NCBI RefSeq assembly: GCF_003937825.1
Contig: NZ_RSFW01000006.1
Location: 1-64,000, forward strand
Direction of reading: 5' to 3'
DNA length: 64,000 bases
DNA from: Mesobacillus subterraneus
GTDB taxonomy: Bacteria; Bacillota; Bacilli; Bacillales; Cytobacillaceae
Below the pieces are notes generated by a model that did no database searches, had not been told where the DNA came from, and was given only the letters and a program-made list of their open reading frames with translations. Shown here in pieces: positions 9,364 through 19,854 of this stretch. Both the position numbers and the translations under genes were made by a program. Every line of letters starts with the position of its first letter. Positions within the stretch are counted from its first letter, which is position 1.

Positions 9364-9374
9364 CTCTTAATTGA

Positions 9375-11852
9375 TTAGGTTTGAAGTAACTTCATAAGTT
9401 TTTTAAATACTCCGGATGGATTTTCCTCTAAGTCCGTAACAGGGAGAGCTTCTTCTTTCTCGCCCTTTGAAAAAGTAACACTTCTTTCAGCGTGGTTCAT
9501 AACAACCTTTATATCTTTAATATTGTATTCCGCTACTCCGCTTGCATGGTTAAGGTCCTGATTATCAAGGTTAATCTTAATGCGGTCTGACACCCGTCTT
9601 AGCATCCTCCAGATGACCATTTCTTCTTTAGATTTCATAAATAACTCCGGAAGCTCTTTTGCTTCCTTCATGGTGTTCAAGGTGGTCAAAATATAGCTTG
9701 ATATTCCGTAATGCACTGGCTTAATGACTTGTGGTACATTTCTCCAGGACTCGACTTTGAAACGCATATATTCTTTAGAAACATCGAGATATGGTTTTAC
9801 CTCTTGGATCTTTCCGTACCAATGAACACCATTGTTCCTCCCTAATGAGCTGTTCCCATATAGTGCAATATATTTTGCCTGCTGCCATCCGTTTCTTAAT
9901 TGACTGACAGGAATGTCATATACTCCTTCGCTCATAAACAGAGTAAATTCGTCCTGATGAGAAACCAGGCCTACAAAAACCATTTCATCTAAGCTGGATT
10001 GCCACTCTTTTTCTGCACCCCTTGGCAGGATTCCTTCCTTTTGAATTTCTTCTGGACTTTTATCAATCAGTCTTTCGACAAAGCGTTCCACCAGCGTTGT
10101 AGCATTTGGAAGAAACGGCAATCCGCCTATATTCACCTTATCAATACTTTTGTAAAATGGATGCTTTTTGTAACTGTCTTCATCAAACCAGGGAAACAAT
10201 ACATACGCTCCGAATGATTTCCTCTCATAAAGCTTATCATTTGCAGCAACAATTGAATCACGATATCGATGCATCGTATTGATGTCATCTTCCATCGGTC
10301 CAGGTGTTTTGTAACGGTTCTTGTAGTAGCTGTCATTCTGAGCATAATCAATTCGATACTTTGCATCAAAAATATAATGGTATTTATAGTCCTTACCCTT
10401 CTTTTCAATACTGAGCATCGTATCAGGCATTTGCGAAACTGTCGGCAGGTTATCCTCTTTTTTCTGATAAGCTAATATAATCTCCTCATTGGTAACAGGA
10501 TGTTTAAAAATCCGTTTCGCCATTTTGTTCGCTTCCAGGTTAACAAATAACCCTTCTCGATTTACTCGCACAATATCCTGGCTGATCAATTTATATTTTT
10601 TCCCGAGGATCTGGCCAAGTTTTAAAAAGGTCCAGTATTCATAAAGCGTAGCTACATCTTTTACAGACATTCGATACAGTTTTCCCTGTAGCATAAGACC
10701 CTTTGAAACCGTTAGAAAGATTTGAAACGCATCACGGTATCCAGGAGCCATTTGAAGGACCAGGCTCATAACAGAACGATCGAGTTTGCCGACGGTTCTC
10801 CAGAATGAACTTCGCAGTTTGGATGTTAACTGCTTGGTCATAGATTCGATCTTTTCGACTAAATCGTAATCAGGCTTCTCTCTGGACCAGCGATTTTGGC
10901 TAACGACTGAATTCAGCAGGTCATCAAGCTTTGTGATCAAACGCTGCATCATCCATTTAACATACCGATTTTCTAGTGTATCAAATGTCAGCTCTTTTTT
11001 AATCCGCAAACCTTCAGTAGGCATGACGGTTCTTCCCTGGATGGAAATGCCTTTCGCTACATCTGCAAACACGTTTGCCTTTTTGCGCAAATAACTTCTG
11101 CTCGTGGAATCAAGCTTTCTTAACTGATCTCCTCTGGTTTGTTCATAAGTCTTCTCCAGCTTATGATGAGGCTGATATTCAATTCTTGTAACTGCCTGAA
11201 GGAACTGGTTAAAATGCTCACTGATCAATCGGTAAAACTCCGCTTTAGTCGGATTCCCTTCAAGCTTTAATTTTGCTCCATGATAGGTTTTCCGGATAAA
11301 GTGAAAGGCCAGATTATAGATTTCATCATTAACCTCTTCTAACAGCTTTTGATAATCCTGTTTGTAATCCAGCTTAACAGGGAAAATCTCCAGCGTTACT
11401 TCCAGCATCACCTTGTCATTTGATCGTATTTCAAAAGTCGTATAGCCTACCTCGTTCTGGAAGTGAAGATTTCCCATGAGGATCCTCTGGCTGCCGATTA
11501 GTACCGGTGAAACAGCATTTCTTAATAGAGGATACTCATGATAAAAAGTTAACTCCGCCTCATTCTTCGGTACGACGATCAATTGATAGACGCCATTTTC
11601 AAAAAAGATCGGACGCTGGTTTGTTGGCTGTACCATTTCCTTTATGGAAATATCATAGACATGAATGTCTTGAATGCCCTCTCCGTTCACGGAAAAATCC
11701 ATGACATCATGCCGGTCCATTGCTCTGTATTGCATGAGACCTTCATACCGCACGTGATAAGGTTTGCCCTTGATTACCAGTGACAAATCATTGGTTTCAA
11801 TCTTTACTAGTTCAACATCCTCACGAGATCCAGAAGGAAGTAAAGCCATCAC
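9375..11852 (-). CDS. McrC-like DUF2357 restriction endonuclease subunit
   Basis: 825 residues. The N-terminal half matches the layout of DUF2357 proteins. Around residues 470-500 a PD-(D/E)XK nuclease core is visible: QMPDTMLSIEK, then HYIFDAKYRIDYA, giving the catalytic Asp, Asp and Lys. It is the nuclease partner of the AAA+ McrB-like protein immediately upstream. The two frames overlap by about 30 bases, which indicates translational coupling; a second ATG three bases in is an alternative start. By family, it would cut modified DNA only when driven by McrB GTP hydrolysis. The symbol mcrC is used for the family only. Confidence 0.85.
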   Translation of the reverse strand: MMALLPSGSREDVELVKIETNDLSLVIKGKPYHVRYEGLMQYRAMDRHDVMDFSVNGEGIQDIHVYDISIKEMVQPTNQRPIFFENGVYQLIVVPKNEAELTFYHEYPLLRNAVSPVLIGSQRILMGNLHFQNEVGYTTFEIRSNDKVMLEVTLEIFPVKLDYKQDYQKLLEEVNDEIYNLAFHFIRKTYHGAKLKLEGNPTKAEFYRLISEHFNQFLQAVTRIEYQPHHKLEKTYEQTRGDQLRKLDSTSRSYLRKKANVFADVAKGISIQGRTVMPTEGLRIKKELTFDTLENRYVKWMMQRLITKLDDLLNSVVSQNRWSREKPDYDLVEKIESMTKQLTSKLRSSFWRTVGKLDRSVMSLVLQMAPGYRDAFQIFLTVSKGLMLQGKLYRMSVKDVATLYEYWTFLKLGQILGKKYKLISQDIVRVNREGLFVNLEANKMAKRIFKHPVTNEEIILAYQKKEDNLPTVSQMPDTMLSIEKKGKDYKYHYIFDAKYRIDYAQNDSYYKNRYKTPGPMEDDINTMHRYRDSIVAANDKLYERKSFGAYVLFPWFDEDSYKKHPFYKSIDKVNIGGLPFLPNATTLVERFVERLIDKSPEEIQKEGILPRGAEKEWQSSLDEMVFVGLVSHQDEFTLFMSEGVYDIPVSQLRNGWQQAKYIALYGNSSLGRNNGVHWYGKIQEVKPYLDVSKEYMRFKVESWRNVPQVIKPVHYGISSYILTTLNTMKEAKELPELFMKSKEEMVIWRMLRRVSDRIKINLDNQDLNHASGVAEYNIKDIKVVMNHAERSVTFSKGEKEEALPVTDLEENPSGVFKKLMKLLQT

Positions 11853-14409
11853 TACTTAACCTCCCAAGCATTTCAGCAACCTTAGCAGCACTTCGAGGGT
11901 ATTTAACTCCATTCACGTCAGAGAGATTCTGCCCTTCTACGAATTCTCTGTTCGTAAATTGACGATAGAGCCCCTGAAGCAATTGTTCAACTCTAGAATC
12001 ACTTCCCGCGATACGAGGGAGGATTTTTTGAAGGATGCAATGATCAAAAGCAGCATCAAAAGAAAGTAATTTCGATTCCTCATTATATGCAAGGTAAAAA
12101 CAAATCTCATCACGTACACGATATCCCACATGGGCATTCAACAATTGAAGTGAATGATTGATATTTACCAGCTCAGCCGTAGCCTTATTAACCAAGTCCC
12201 CATGCTTACTATAAACATCTTTAAGATGAAGGTATGTTGAGGCAAATTGATCTTGATGGATTCGTTTCGGTTCCACCTCTTCCAGGTCAGTTAAGAAGGC
12301 AAGATTGCCTAAGTTCACCCGGTTAAACTCGATCGTATTCGCACGGTCCAAAACCTTTTTACTAAACGGATGAGTCGTCTCGTCCATGTTAACCGTTCCG
12401 ATAATATAAAGATTATTCGGGAGGGTAAGCTCCTCACCCAAAATGTCACTGGAAAGAAGAGAAGAAGAAACAATTTCGCCGTTAACACGTTTACGGCTTT
12501 CCATCACACTCAAAATATCACTAAAATAATACTCTACACGAGCAAGGTTCATTTCATCCAAAAGGACAAAATGCGGCAACTCCGGATTCTGTTTTGCGTT
12601 CTTAATCACTTTCGTTAAAGGCCCTTCTTTAAAATCTCCCTTAATATCAACATAACCAAGCAAATCAGAGCCATCATTCCAGTCAGGGCGGATTGGGATT
12701 AAACTAAATTGCCCATTTTCTTCTGTTGCTCCTACACTCTCAGCAAACCATTGAACAATTTTCGTTTTCCCGGTTCCGGAAATACCAGAGATGATGACGA
12801 AGGGCTTGGTTTTAAGGGATAGGAAAAGGTTGATGATTTCTTCTTTTTCGTAGTAGAAGCCTTTACTTTTAATGTAATGATCAATATAGTCAATAATTTG
12901 TTTCGAAGATAAATACTCAGGTTTCTTCTCATTCACTGTCATCGCATTCGTATTACTGACATAACTACTCAAGATACCATTTACCTCCATAGGAACTCTC
13001 TCTTCAAACCTTTTTAAAAGTTCATAAGCAAATTGTTCAGTAACTGAGAAAAAATACCCTTGCTTCAAATTGCCATTAACATCAAACGGACCACTTTCGT
13101 TTCGTCTCCATTCTTCAGGTATTTCTTCTTTTTCGATTGGAGGAACAAAATCGTAATAAGAAAGCTTTAATAAATAGCCTTCTTCCTGCCATTCATGGTT
13201 TGCCATTTCAGTTGGTTTAGGTGCTTCAATAGCTGCTTCCTGAACGACCCCGATAGATTTTAATTCTCTTGCTGAATAGCAAAAAACTATATCTCCAGGT
13301 TTCGAATTGACCAAATTAACATGGTGGGCCAGAGGTCTTCCTAGCTTTGATTTCTGAGGAGCCCAAAGAAAACTACCTTCTTTCTCTTGCTTGTATGTCT
13401 GGCCTTGATTCACCCACCAAAACTTTTTAACCTGTTCTTCAAGACCATTAATAAAGAGATTTTCCCTATATTCTTTATCAAAAACTGCTCTGGCTAATTG
13501 ATCGTTGCTACTATCTTTATATTGAGATTTAAGCTGATTTTCGAATCTACGTTTAATAAATTCGAGCGTTCTGTCTAAAACCTGCCAGACTTCTTCATTT
13601 TCCATTAATTTTTTATATTCAAAAGTTACGGTAAAGACTTCTAATTCATCATCATTCTTTTTAGTAAACGCTTGCTTGGATAAATAATCAAATTCATTAA
13701 GTGTCTCAACAAAAGTGCCAAGCAAAGGGATTCTGTATTTTAACCCTCCTCCTTCTGAACGGTAAAAACCTAATATAATCCAGCCACCAAAATTAATATG
13801 TAGGCCTTTCATGTCTTTACGATAAGTAATTGAGAACCTTTCATCTTTTGATTTTTCAACACCTAGCTTATTTAATGTAGTACTAATAAAATCGAAAGCT
13901 TGATTAGCAGCTTCGAAAGTATTGAATATTTTTTTAAAAGGTTCCGCGAGAATCTTTTCATTTATTGGTTTTAATACTACTCGATATACAAAAGGTTTGT
14001 CCGTTTCATAGAATTCCATATACTCAGCTTCATTGTCAGGAAGAGTAACTGTCTTATTATCGTTGTTAATCCTGAAATTGAAAATAAAATTATAGGTGTA
14101 TTTAAAAGTATCGTGAAGTAAATCTTTTAGTCCTTTATTACTGTCATATCGTATCTGTAAATAATCTGATTGCCCTTGTTTTCGATCAATATTAACTAGA
14201 CGAGCATCATATAATTTATCATCTATTACCAGAGTTACATTACGTTTCTCTCCCTTTGATAAATGCTTTCCATGATTAGCTCTTATAAAATCCTCGTGTA
14301 ACTCAAAAGGTATAGGTGTACCGTTTGAGAAAATAGACCAGTCCACCTTTTTAATACCTATTAACCCAGGTTTATTTACTTTTGACCAACTATGGATTTT
14401 TGTTTGCAT
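11821..14409 (-). CDS. McrB-like AAA+ GTPase with EVE domain
   Basis: 862 residues in three parts. Residues 1-~300 match the MrcB-type N-terminal region (VDWSIFSNGTPIP near the start, LQIRYDSNKGLKDLL). Residues about 325-470 form an EVE/PUA-like domain: WWVNQGQTY, PGDIVFCYSARELKSIGVV; EVE domains bind modified bases. Residues about 540-860 are the AAA+ motor: ISGISGTGKTK (Walker A), VLLDEMNLARVEYYFSD (Walker B), and GTVNMDETTH, the position of the McrB nucleotide-specificity loop. It probably recognises modified cytosine in foreign DNA and drives the DUF2357 nuclease. AGGAG precedes ATG 14409. Confidence 0.88.
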   Translation of the reverse strand: MQTKIHSWSKVNKPGLIGIKKVDWSIFSNGTPIPFELHEDFIRANHGKHLSKGEKRNVTLVIDDKLYDARLVNIDRKQGQSDYLQIRYDSNKGLKDLLHDTFKYTYNFIFNFRINNDNKTVTLPDNEAEYMEFYETDKPFVYRVVLKPINEKILAEPFKKIFNTFEAANQAFDFISTTLNKLGVEKSKDERFSITYRKDMKGLHINFGGWIILGFYRSEGGGLKYRIPLLGTFVETLNEFDYLSKQAFTKKNDDELEVFTVTFEYKKLMENEEVWQVLDRTLEFIKRRFENQLKSQYKDSSNDQLARAVFDKEYRENLFINGLEEQVKKFWWVNQGQTYKQEKEGSFLWAPQKSKLGRPLAHHVNLVNSKPGDIVFCYSARELKSIGVVQEAAIEAPKPTEMANHEWQEEGYLLKLSYYDFVPPIEKEEIPEEWRRNESGPFDVNGNLKQGYFFSVTEQFAYELLKRFEERVPMEVNGILSSYVSNTNAMTVNEKKPEYLSSKQIIDYIDHYIKSKGFYYEKEEIINLFLSLKTKPFVIISGISGTGKTKIVQWFAESVGATEENGQFSLIPIRPDWNDGSDLLGYVDIKGDFKEGPLTKVIKNAKQNPELPHFVLLDEMNLARVEYYFSDILSVMESRKRVNGEIVSSSLLSSDILGEELTLPNNLYIIGTVNMDETTHPFSKKVLDRANTIEFNRVNLGNLAFLTDLEEVEPKRIHQDQFASTYLHLKDVYSKHGDLVNKATAELVNINHSLQLLNAHVGYRVRDEICFYLAYNEESKLLSFDAAFDHCILQKILPRIAGSDSRVEQLLQGLYRQFTNREFVEGQNLSDVNGVKYPRSAAKVAEMLGRLSSDGFTSFWIS

Positions 14410-14468
14410 ATTATCTCCTATCTACTATCCTTACGAGTTTAAAAAACATTTAAGTAAAAATAACGGTG

Positions 14469-14518
14469 AATCCAATATAAACAACTTAAAAGGAATTTTT
14501 TAGTTTTATATTTGGATT
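14469..14518 (-). promoter_or_regulatory. imperfect inverted repeat in the mcrB leader
   Basis: AATCCAATATAAAC at 14469-14482 pairs with GTTTTATATTTGGATT at 14503-14518 apart from two one-base bulges. It lies between the mcrB-like start and a possible -10 (TATAAT, minus strand, 14558-14563) that has no good -35. It could be an operator or a leader hairpin. No similar element was noticed elsewhere in the window. Confidence 0.4.
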
Positions 14519-14691
14519 AGGACTAAATATAATTTTCATTAGCTTTCTTCATGTAAAATTATACTATAAATGGATATTGCCTAGAAGGCATTAGCTGATT
14601 ATCTTCTATTTGAAGCCTTAATTAATGATTATGAAAATATTGCAACATAATGTTAAAAAACAAAATGGTATTAATTTATTTATAAAAAAAA

Positions 14692-14708
14692 AGCTGCCAC
14701 TGGCAGCT
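14692..14708 (-). terminator. terminator of the PP-loop gene operon
   Basis: On the minus strand AGCTGCC/GGCAGCT with a three-base loop is followed by nine T. It lies about 190 bases after the PP-loop gene stop; the stretch between has no recognisable gene. Confidence 0.85.
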
Positions 14709-14900
14709 ATAATTCAGTTAAAAATCATTGTAGGAAAGAACACCTTTTATTCATTTTATCTTAAGTCATTTTCCTTCATTTTTCTAAGTCTAAAGTGAAA
14801 GCAGGAATACATGATATTTTGGTCCAAAAGTACAATTAATGCATTAAAACATTTTTTTACTTATGACTTTTTATTTTTCCATGCTCTATAAAAATATTTT

Positions 14901-16375
14901 TCAGGAGAACGAACATACACATGGAATCGTATCGTCTGATTGGAATAGATACTTCTCTACGCCATCGGCTTCCATATCTTCACGATATTGTTTTAAGGTA
15001 TATGAGCCACCATTTTTTTTTAAGATTGAAACATTTTTGTCAAAATGCTCACGGAATCGCCTTTCCATATCTTCTTGTTCTCTATACTGATCTGGCCAAA
15101 TAGCATAAAGTGTTGCATAGTGTTGGAATCCACCTCGTACACATCGACCTCCACAGTTTGCATGTGAGAATCCATTAATACCTCTCGCTACGAGTTTTTG
15201 TGCTAATACATTTTCTTCTAATTTAGCAGCTTCTATTGCAGCTGTGTACATTCGAGGCAACTTTATACCCCATTCATATTGAATAATCCCTTTCGCATTA
15301 ATATCTTCACGTAATGTTTCAATAAGTGGGAAACGGGTTTCAATTGGCTCTATTGGAAAATGAGCATAAAATGACCGAATACCCGCTGCCTTACGAATAT
15401 TCATATCTGCACTATTTTCTTCTATATTATTTTCACGACGTTTAACATGACTATCATCTCTACGATGCTTTTCATGTGGTGCGATACCAAAATAAAGGAT
15501 TGGTTCTACTTTTTCATTGTCCCGCAATTCTTCTAAATAGATTAGTGTTTGTCTAACTTTTAATTCTTCTGAGCATTTCGCTAGTCGAGAGTTACCTAGG
15601 TATCTCATATCATAGAATACTTCTTCAGGAGTACGACCATCTAAAATTTCAGTGATTTCTAATCCAATATATTCAGATACTTCATCCATGAAACGCAAGT
15701 TATCTTCGTCTTCCCATAATGTATTAGTGAAAAATAATTTACAGTTTTCTTTGCCATATGCCTGAACCATATAATAAGATACATAAGCACTACCTGCACC
15801 ACCGGAGAACATTGCAATATGAACACGTTTACGTTCAGACCGTGGCAATTCAAGTTCCCATTCTTCTTGAATTGTCTCCTTAATGTTTTCTTCAGCTAAA
15901 TCTTCAAGAGAAAAAACTACATTTATCTGTGGTAGAAGTTTTTCAATTAACACTCTTACTTCATACGTATCTGCCCATTCATTTTCTATGCTTTCGACAC
16001 AAATTTTATTTTGACCTTTTAAACAGAGAGGTGTTGCTGGAAAATGGATGGTAACCTTAGATAAATCTCCATACATTTTGGACACTTGTTCTGCAAGACT
16101 GGTTAATTTTAAAGCGATATTATCCTCTATAATAGTATCTATATTTTTTTCAAAGTTATTAGATATATCCACATTAACTAATTCTACGTCCAATTTCGAT
16201 GCTACATCGATCATAAATTGAGCATTATTTAAATACAGCGGCTCATCCGATACATCACTAAATAAATCTACAAAAAATAATTTAATTGCTTCTGGTGGGA
16301 TATTTTTTTCAGCTCGTGAACAGTGTAGGCACTATAAATACCTCCAAATCCCACCACAATATGTTGTTCCATCAT
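14901..16375 (-). CDS. tandem PP-loop (PAPS reductase/DndC-like) protein, frameshifted near its start
   Basis: The continuous frame runs 14901-16214; the true start is ATG 16375 (GAGGTG just upstream), and the frame breaks at a seven-A tract (16303-16309). One extra A restores about 491 residues. The C-terminal PP-loop domain has FSGGAGSAYVSYY (about residue 190), KLFFTNTLWEDED and a final Cys cluster (NCGGRC near 408, PCVC at the end). The N-terminal ~70 residues repeat this pattern in degenerate form: VVGFGGIYSAYTV and IKLFFVDLFSDVSDE. PP-loop enzymes adenylate substrates; DndC uses this fold to put sulfur into DNA. The N-terminal copy lacks the second Ser-Gly and is probably inactive. It is the last gene of the second half-operon. 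Confidence 0.8.
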
Positions 16376-16384
16376 TTCACCTCA

Positions 16385-19300
16385 TTATTCAACGTAATCT
16401 TGCATTAATAGAAGTATCATATACTCGATTTCGTTTTTGGGGATATTACGTCCTGCATTTTTCAAAATACGGTCGATATTTGAATACACCGTTTTAGATT
16501 TAACTGAGAATTCGGTTTTCGCAATTGTCTTTGTTTGATTACCGATCTTAATTGATACTATATTACTTTGATTAGCTACCTCTTCATCTAACAAAACCTC
16601 TGTTAATTCTCGTATGCTATCTTCTAGTTCACCAACAAATTTGTCAAAGGTTTTGTCTGACCAGTCTTCAAAACGCACACCTGTAAATAATTCTAAGAAC
16701 TCGTTAAACCACTCATTGTTATCTTGCGAAGAATTTAATGCTTTAACTAAGTCATTTGTTTTCTTAAATGATTCATACTGCTGTAGCCATGTTATTAACT
16801 GTACTTTCGAGGTTAAAGATGTTACACGTTTGAACTCTTCATATGCTTGTTGTCTCTTTATATCAATCAAAGTTTCTGCGTATTCTTTTACTGAATGAAG
16901 TGCTTCAATATTGTAGCCAAAAGTGTCATATAAATTATTTAAACTTTGTTGAGGTTTTACTTCTGTTTGTTTAATTAAGGTTCTTAGTGTTTCAAACTCT
17001 AATGATACTTGCCGTGTAATTTGTATATAACGTGGTAATGAACGTAACCATTTTACTAAAGTACCACACGTTTGAATCAATCGAGAAACATTTTGTCCTT
17101 CTAAACGCTCTTCCGTAAAATCTGCAAACACTGAATCAAGTTGGTTATAAAATTTCAAGTGATTGTCAGCAATTTTTTCATAAGTATAGCGGTAGTTTTC
17201 AGCGCCTTCTTCTTCTAAAATCTCATATAACTTTTCACCGTTAATTCCTGGCACGAATATATCATTACGATATAGCATAAATTCGCTCCACCGATCTCTC
17301 AGCAAGGCTACCAGTAGCAACGGCACAACGGGTAGACGGATACCATAGGGTGAAGCAGTAAAGATACGGATTAAGTCTGCAAAGCTACCTGTAGGTTTAC
17401 GTTCTAAAAGTGTAAGGATTTCTTGTCGTAACATAGCATATGGTTGATAAATGATATTTTCATAATCCATCATATGAATATTTTCTTCAAAATGCTCATT
17501 ATTTTTAAAGACAGCTGCATAAATGGCATAGGCTGGTCCTGTACCAGAAATACCAAATTGTTCTTCTTTTGGATGTTCTAATATGGCATCAATAACTTGC
17601 TTTGAACCAGCTTTTTGTTGTGAGGATAAGTTCATACGGTTAAATGAGTCATTCACAATCTTTGGTGTTTGTGGATATAACCTCTCGCAAATCCTTGAAA
17701 GCCATGTTGATATCTCCTTTTCGGACTGTGGCTGTTGTGCGCCATCTACGTGATACCATAGTAAATCTTTATCTAATCGCTGCAACTTATTAATATACTT
17801 AGCGATTGCAAAAGCAGTTTCACTTTGTAAAATTTTAATTTCTTCTAAAATACCTTTATCTTCTGCTAACAAGTTTTTATCAGCCATAAACTCTTTTAGT
17901 ATTGCAGCATTTATTAGGTGAGACTTAATAACCTTTACAGTCTGTGGATGGACTACAAAAACTTCTTTGGTAGAACTTTGTTTATTTGAAATGTATTCTA
18001 ATATCTTTTTCGGACTAGAATTTTCTGCAATAATATAGTAAATATTCATATCATATCGACTGTTTTTCAGCCGAAACTGATTTAAGTGTTTTAACTGCGA
18101 CTCTAGTACAAGGGTTACTTTAGCAAAACGAGTCATTTCATGTTCATCATTAAAGTAGTTCGGGAAAAAATATTTCGCTTTAAAATCTGATAATAATACT
18201 TTACATACTACTTCAGGACTTAATACATAAGATTTTTTCTGCTTTTCAATTTTTTGTTGTAAATCTACAATACTACCAGTATGAATTTCCCAATCATTTG
18301 TTAAGGGATTAAACCGAATAGCTTTAGCATCCGTTAATTTTTTTAACGTAAATGCAAGTACGTCATCTTCTAGTATTAATGCAAACTGTATAAAATCAGT
18401 TGTCAATTTTTGATGAATTGATAAGTTACAAATTTTCCATATGGAAATTAATTTTAATATCGATTCCGCTACATCCAAATCAACTTCCTTTGTATTTACA
18501 CGAGTTAAGGCTTTTCGATAAAGTACAAATTCCTCCGAGACAGAACCACTAATTTCCGTATCTTCCATACTTGTGAAGAAATAATCGAATAATTTATACG
18601 GCAAATAGTAGTCATTTGTTTTAGAAATATGGTTTTGAAGTCCACCTGTTTCATTACTTTCTAAAAACGTAAACAATGTCCGTTCATTCTGTCCAAATAC
18701 GCTAGAAAGTTTAGGCAATAGATATACTGTGGCTGGATGCACAGGATACAAAGATTCAATAATAACTCGTTGACGATCTTCTACATTTAGTATTGGGAAC
18801 ATTGGGAACGTTTGAATCCCTTTTGTCATCCCAGGTATTAGCTTTGGATCGATGCATGGCTTATGCTCTAAATTTTCTGTTAAAATCACTTGAGCAATTT
18901 TTAAGAATGTAGCTTGGTCACTCGAAATATTATATTGACGCAGACGCTTTTCAACACGTTGGAATTCCTTCGCTATTTCGTCATTATAGCCGACAAAGTA
19001 CTGGCGTAAATTTTTATGTGTAATTAACATAAAATGTAATGATGTTTCACGATCAGCTATTTCCGCTAAATCTTGAATGTCTTGCATAGTTTCATTCATT
19101 AAATCACTCGGCAACCCTTGTAAGAATCGACCAAATTCATCATAAATTATAATTAAAACTTTTTTATGCTCACTAGCGGCTTTTAATAAAAGTTCTATTT
19201 TAAATAGAAAATTATCACTATAGTCCATTTCAAACTGAGCACCTGAAGTTAATCTTGGATAAATTCTCTGAAACCATTCAATTGATCCTTCATCTTCTTC

Positions 19301-19840
19301 CACTATCTTCGCTTGAAAGCCTTCTAACTCGAAGTTTGCTTCTTCCGCTAACGCTTTGAATTGCTCAAATGTTTGTGGGAAAGATTCTTTCCACAAAGTA
19401 ATTGTCTCAATAATCTTGTGTGCTACACCAGGTAGAATGATCTCTACCCCTTCATTACGTAATGCTTGCAGTAATGCTTTAATAATCGATTTACGAAAAC
19501 GTCCTTCGTTACCACTTAGAGCGATTGGCAGGTATTTCTTTTCGGTTCCACTTACCTGCTGAATCTTTTCTGCGATTTCATCATCAAAATGACGAAATTT
19601 ATTACTTAACTTTTCAATACACTTGGACTGATTAGACATTAGGGTACTGACGACAGTTGCTAATAAGGATTTACCTGTACCATATGCCCCAACAATAATA
19701 TGAGAACGATTCCCTGATCCTACGAAACCATCTAATAAACCATTTAAAGCCTCGGTATGTGAGGGTGTCGGAATATAACGATTAATAAATTCTTCTTTAC
19801 CAATATCAAATCTAATATTTACACTCGTTTTAAATGTCAT
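16385..19840 (-). CDS. giant P-loop ATPase B (BrxC/DUF499-like)
   Basis: 1151 residues from ATG 19840, chosen because AGGTGG sits just before it; a GTG nine bases earlier overlaps that site. Walker A is VGAYGTGKSLL (about residue 55) and Walker B is LIIIYDEFGRFLQG (about residue 235), followed by a sensor-like ITHKNLRQY. The remainder is long, helical and without other motifs I can name. The size and the YGTGKS...DEFGR signature resemble the large ATPases of BREX (BrxC/PglY) and relatives. It is paired with the DUF4007 gene six bases upstream and followed by the PP-loop gene with a nine-base gap. Confidence 0.75.
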   Translation of the reverse strand: MTFKTSVNIRFDIGKEEFINRYIPTPSHTEALNGLLDGFVGSGNRSHIIVGAYGTGKSLLATVVSTLMSNQSKCIEKLSNKFRHFDDEIAEKIQQVSGTEKKYLPIALSGNEGRFRKSIIKALLQALRNEGVEIILPGVAHKIIETITLWKESFPQTFEQFKALAEEANFELEGFQAKIVEEDEGSIEWFQRIYPRLTSGAQFEMDYSDNFLFKIELLLKAASEHKKVLIIIYDEFGRFLQGLPSDLMNETMQDIQDLAEIADRETSLHFMLITHKNLRQYFVGYNDEIAKEFQRVEKRLRQYNISSDQATFLKIAQVILTENLEHKPCIDPKLIPGMTKGIQTFPMFPILNVEDRQRVIIESLYPVHPATVYLLPKLSSVFGQNERTLFTFLESNETGGLQNHISKTNDYYLPYKLFDYFFTSMEDTEISGSVSEEFVLYRKALTRVNTKEVDLDVAESILKLISIWKICNLSIHQKLTTDFIQFALILEDDVLAFTLKKLTDAKAIRFNPLTNDWEIHTGSIVDLQQKIEKQKKSYVLSPEVVCKVLLSDFKAKYFFPNYFNDEHEMTRFAKVTLVLESQLKHLNQFRLKNSRYDMNIYYIIAENSSPKKILEYISNKQSSTKEVFVVHPQTVKVIKSHLINAAILKEFMADKNLLAEDKGILEEIKILQSETAFAIAKYINKLQRLDKDLLWYHVDGAQQPQSEKEISTWLSRICERLYPQTPKIVNDSFNRMNLSSQQKAGSKQVIDAILEHPKEEQFGISGTGPAYAIYAAVFKNNEHFEENIHMMDYENIIYQPYAMLRQEILTLLERKPTGSFADLIRIFTASPYGIRLPVVPLLLVALLRDRWSEFMLYRNDIFVPGINGEKLYEILEEEGAENYRYTYEKIADNHLKFYNQLDSVFADFTEERLEGQNVSRLIQTCGTLVKWLRSLPRYIQITRQVSLEFETLRTLIKQTEVKPQQSLNNLYDTFGYNIEALHSVKEYAETLIDIKRQQAYEEFKRVTSLTSKVQLITWLQQYESFKKTNDLVKALNSSQDNNEWFNEFLELFTGVRFEDWSDKTFDKFVGELEDSIRELTEVLLDEEVANQSNIVSIKIGNQTKTIAKTEFSVKSKTVYSNIDRILKNAGRNIPKNEIEYMILLLMQDYVE

Positions 19841-19854
19841 TCTTTCCACCTAAT

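Noticed and set aside
14901-16375. Calling the PP-loop gene canonical dndC
   Set aside because: The PP-loop signature is SGGAGS, not SGGKDS, the N-terminal duplication is unlike DndC, and DndD/DndE are missing.
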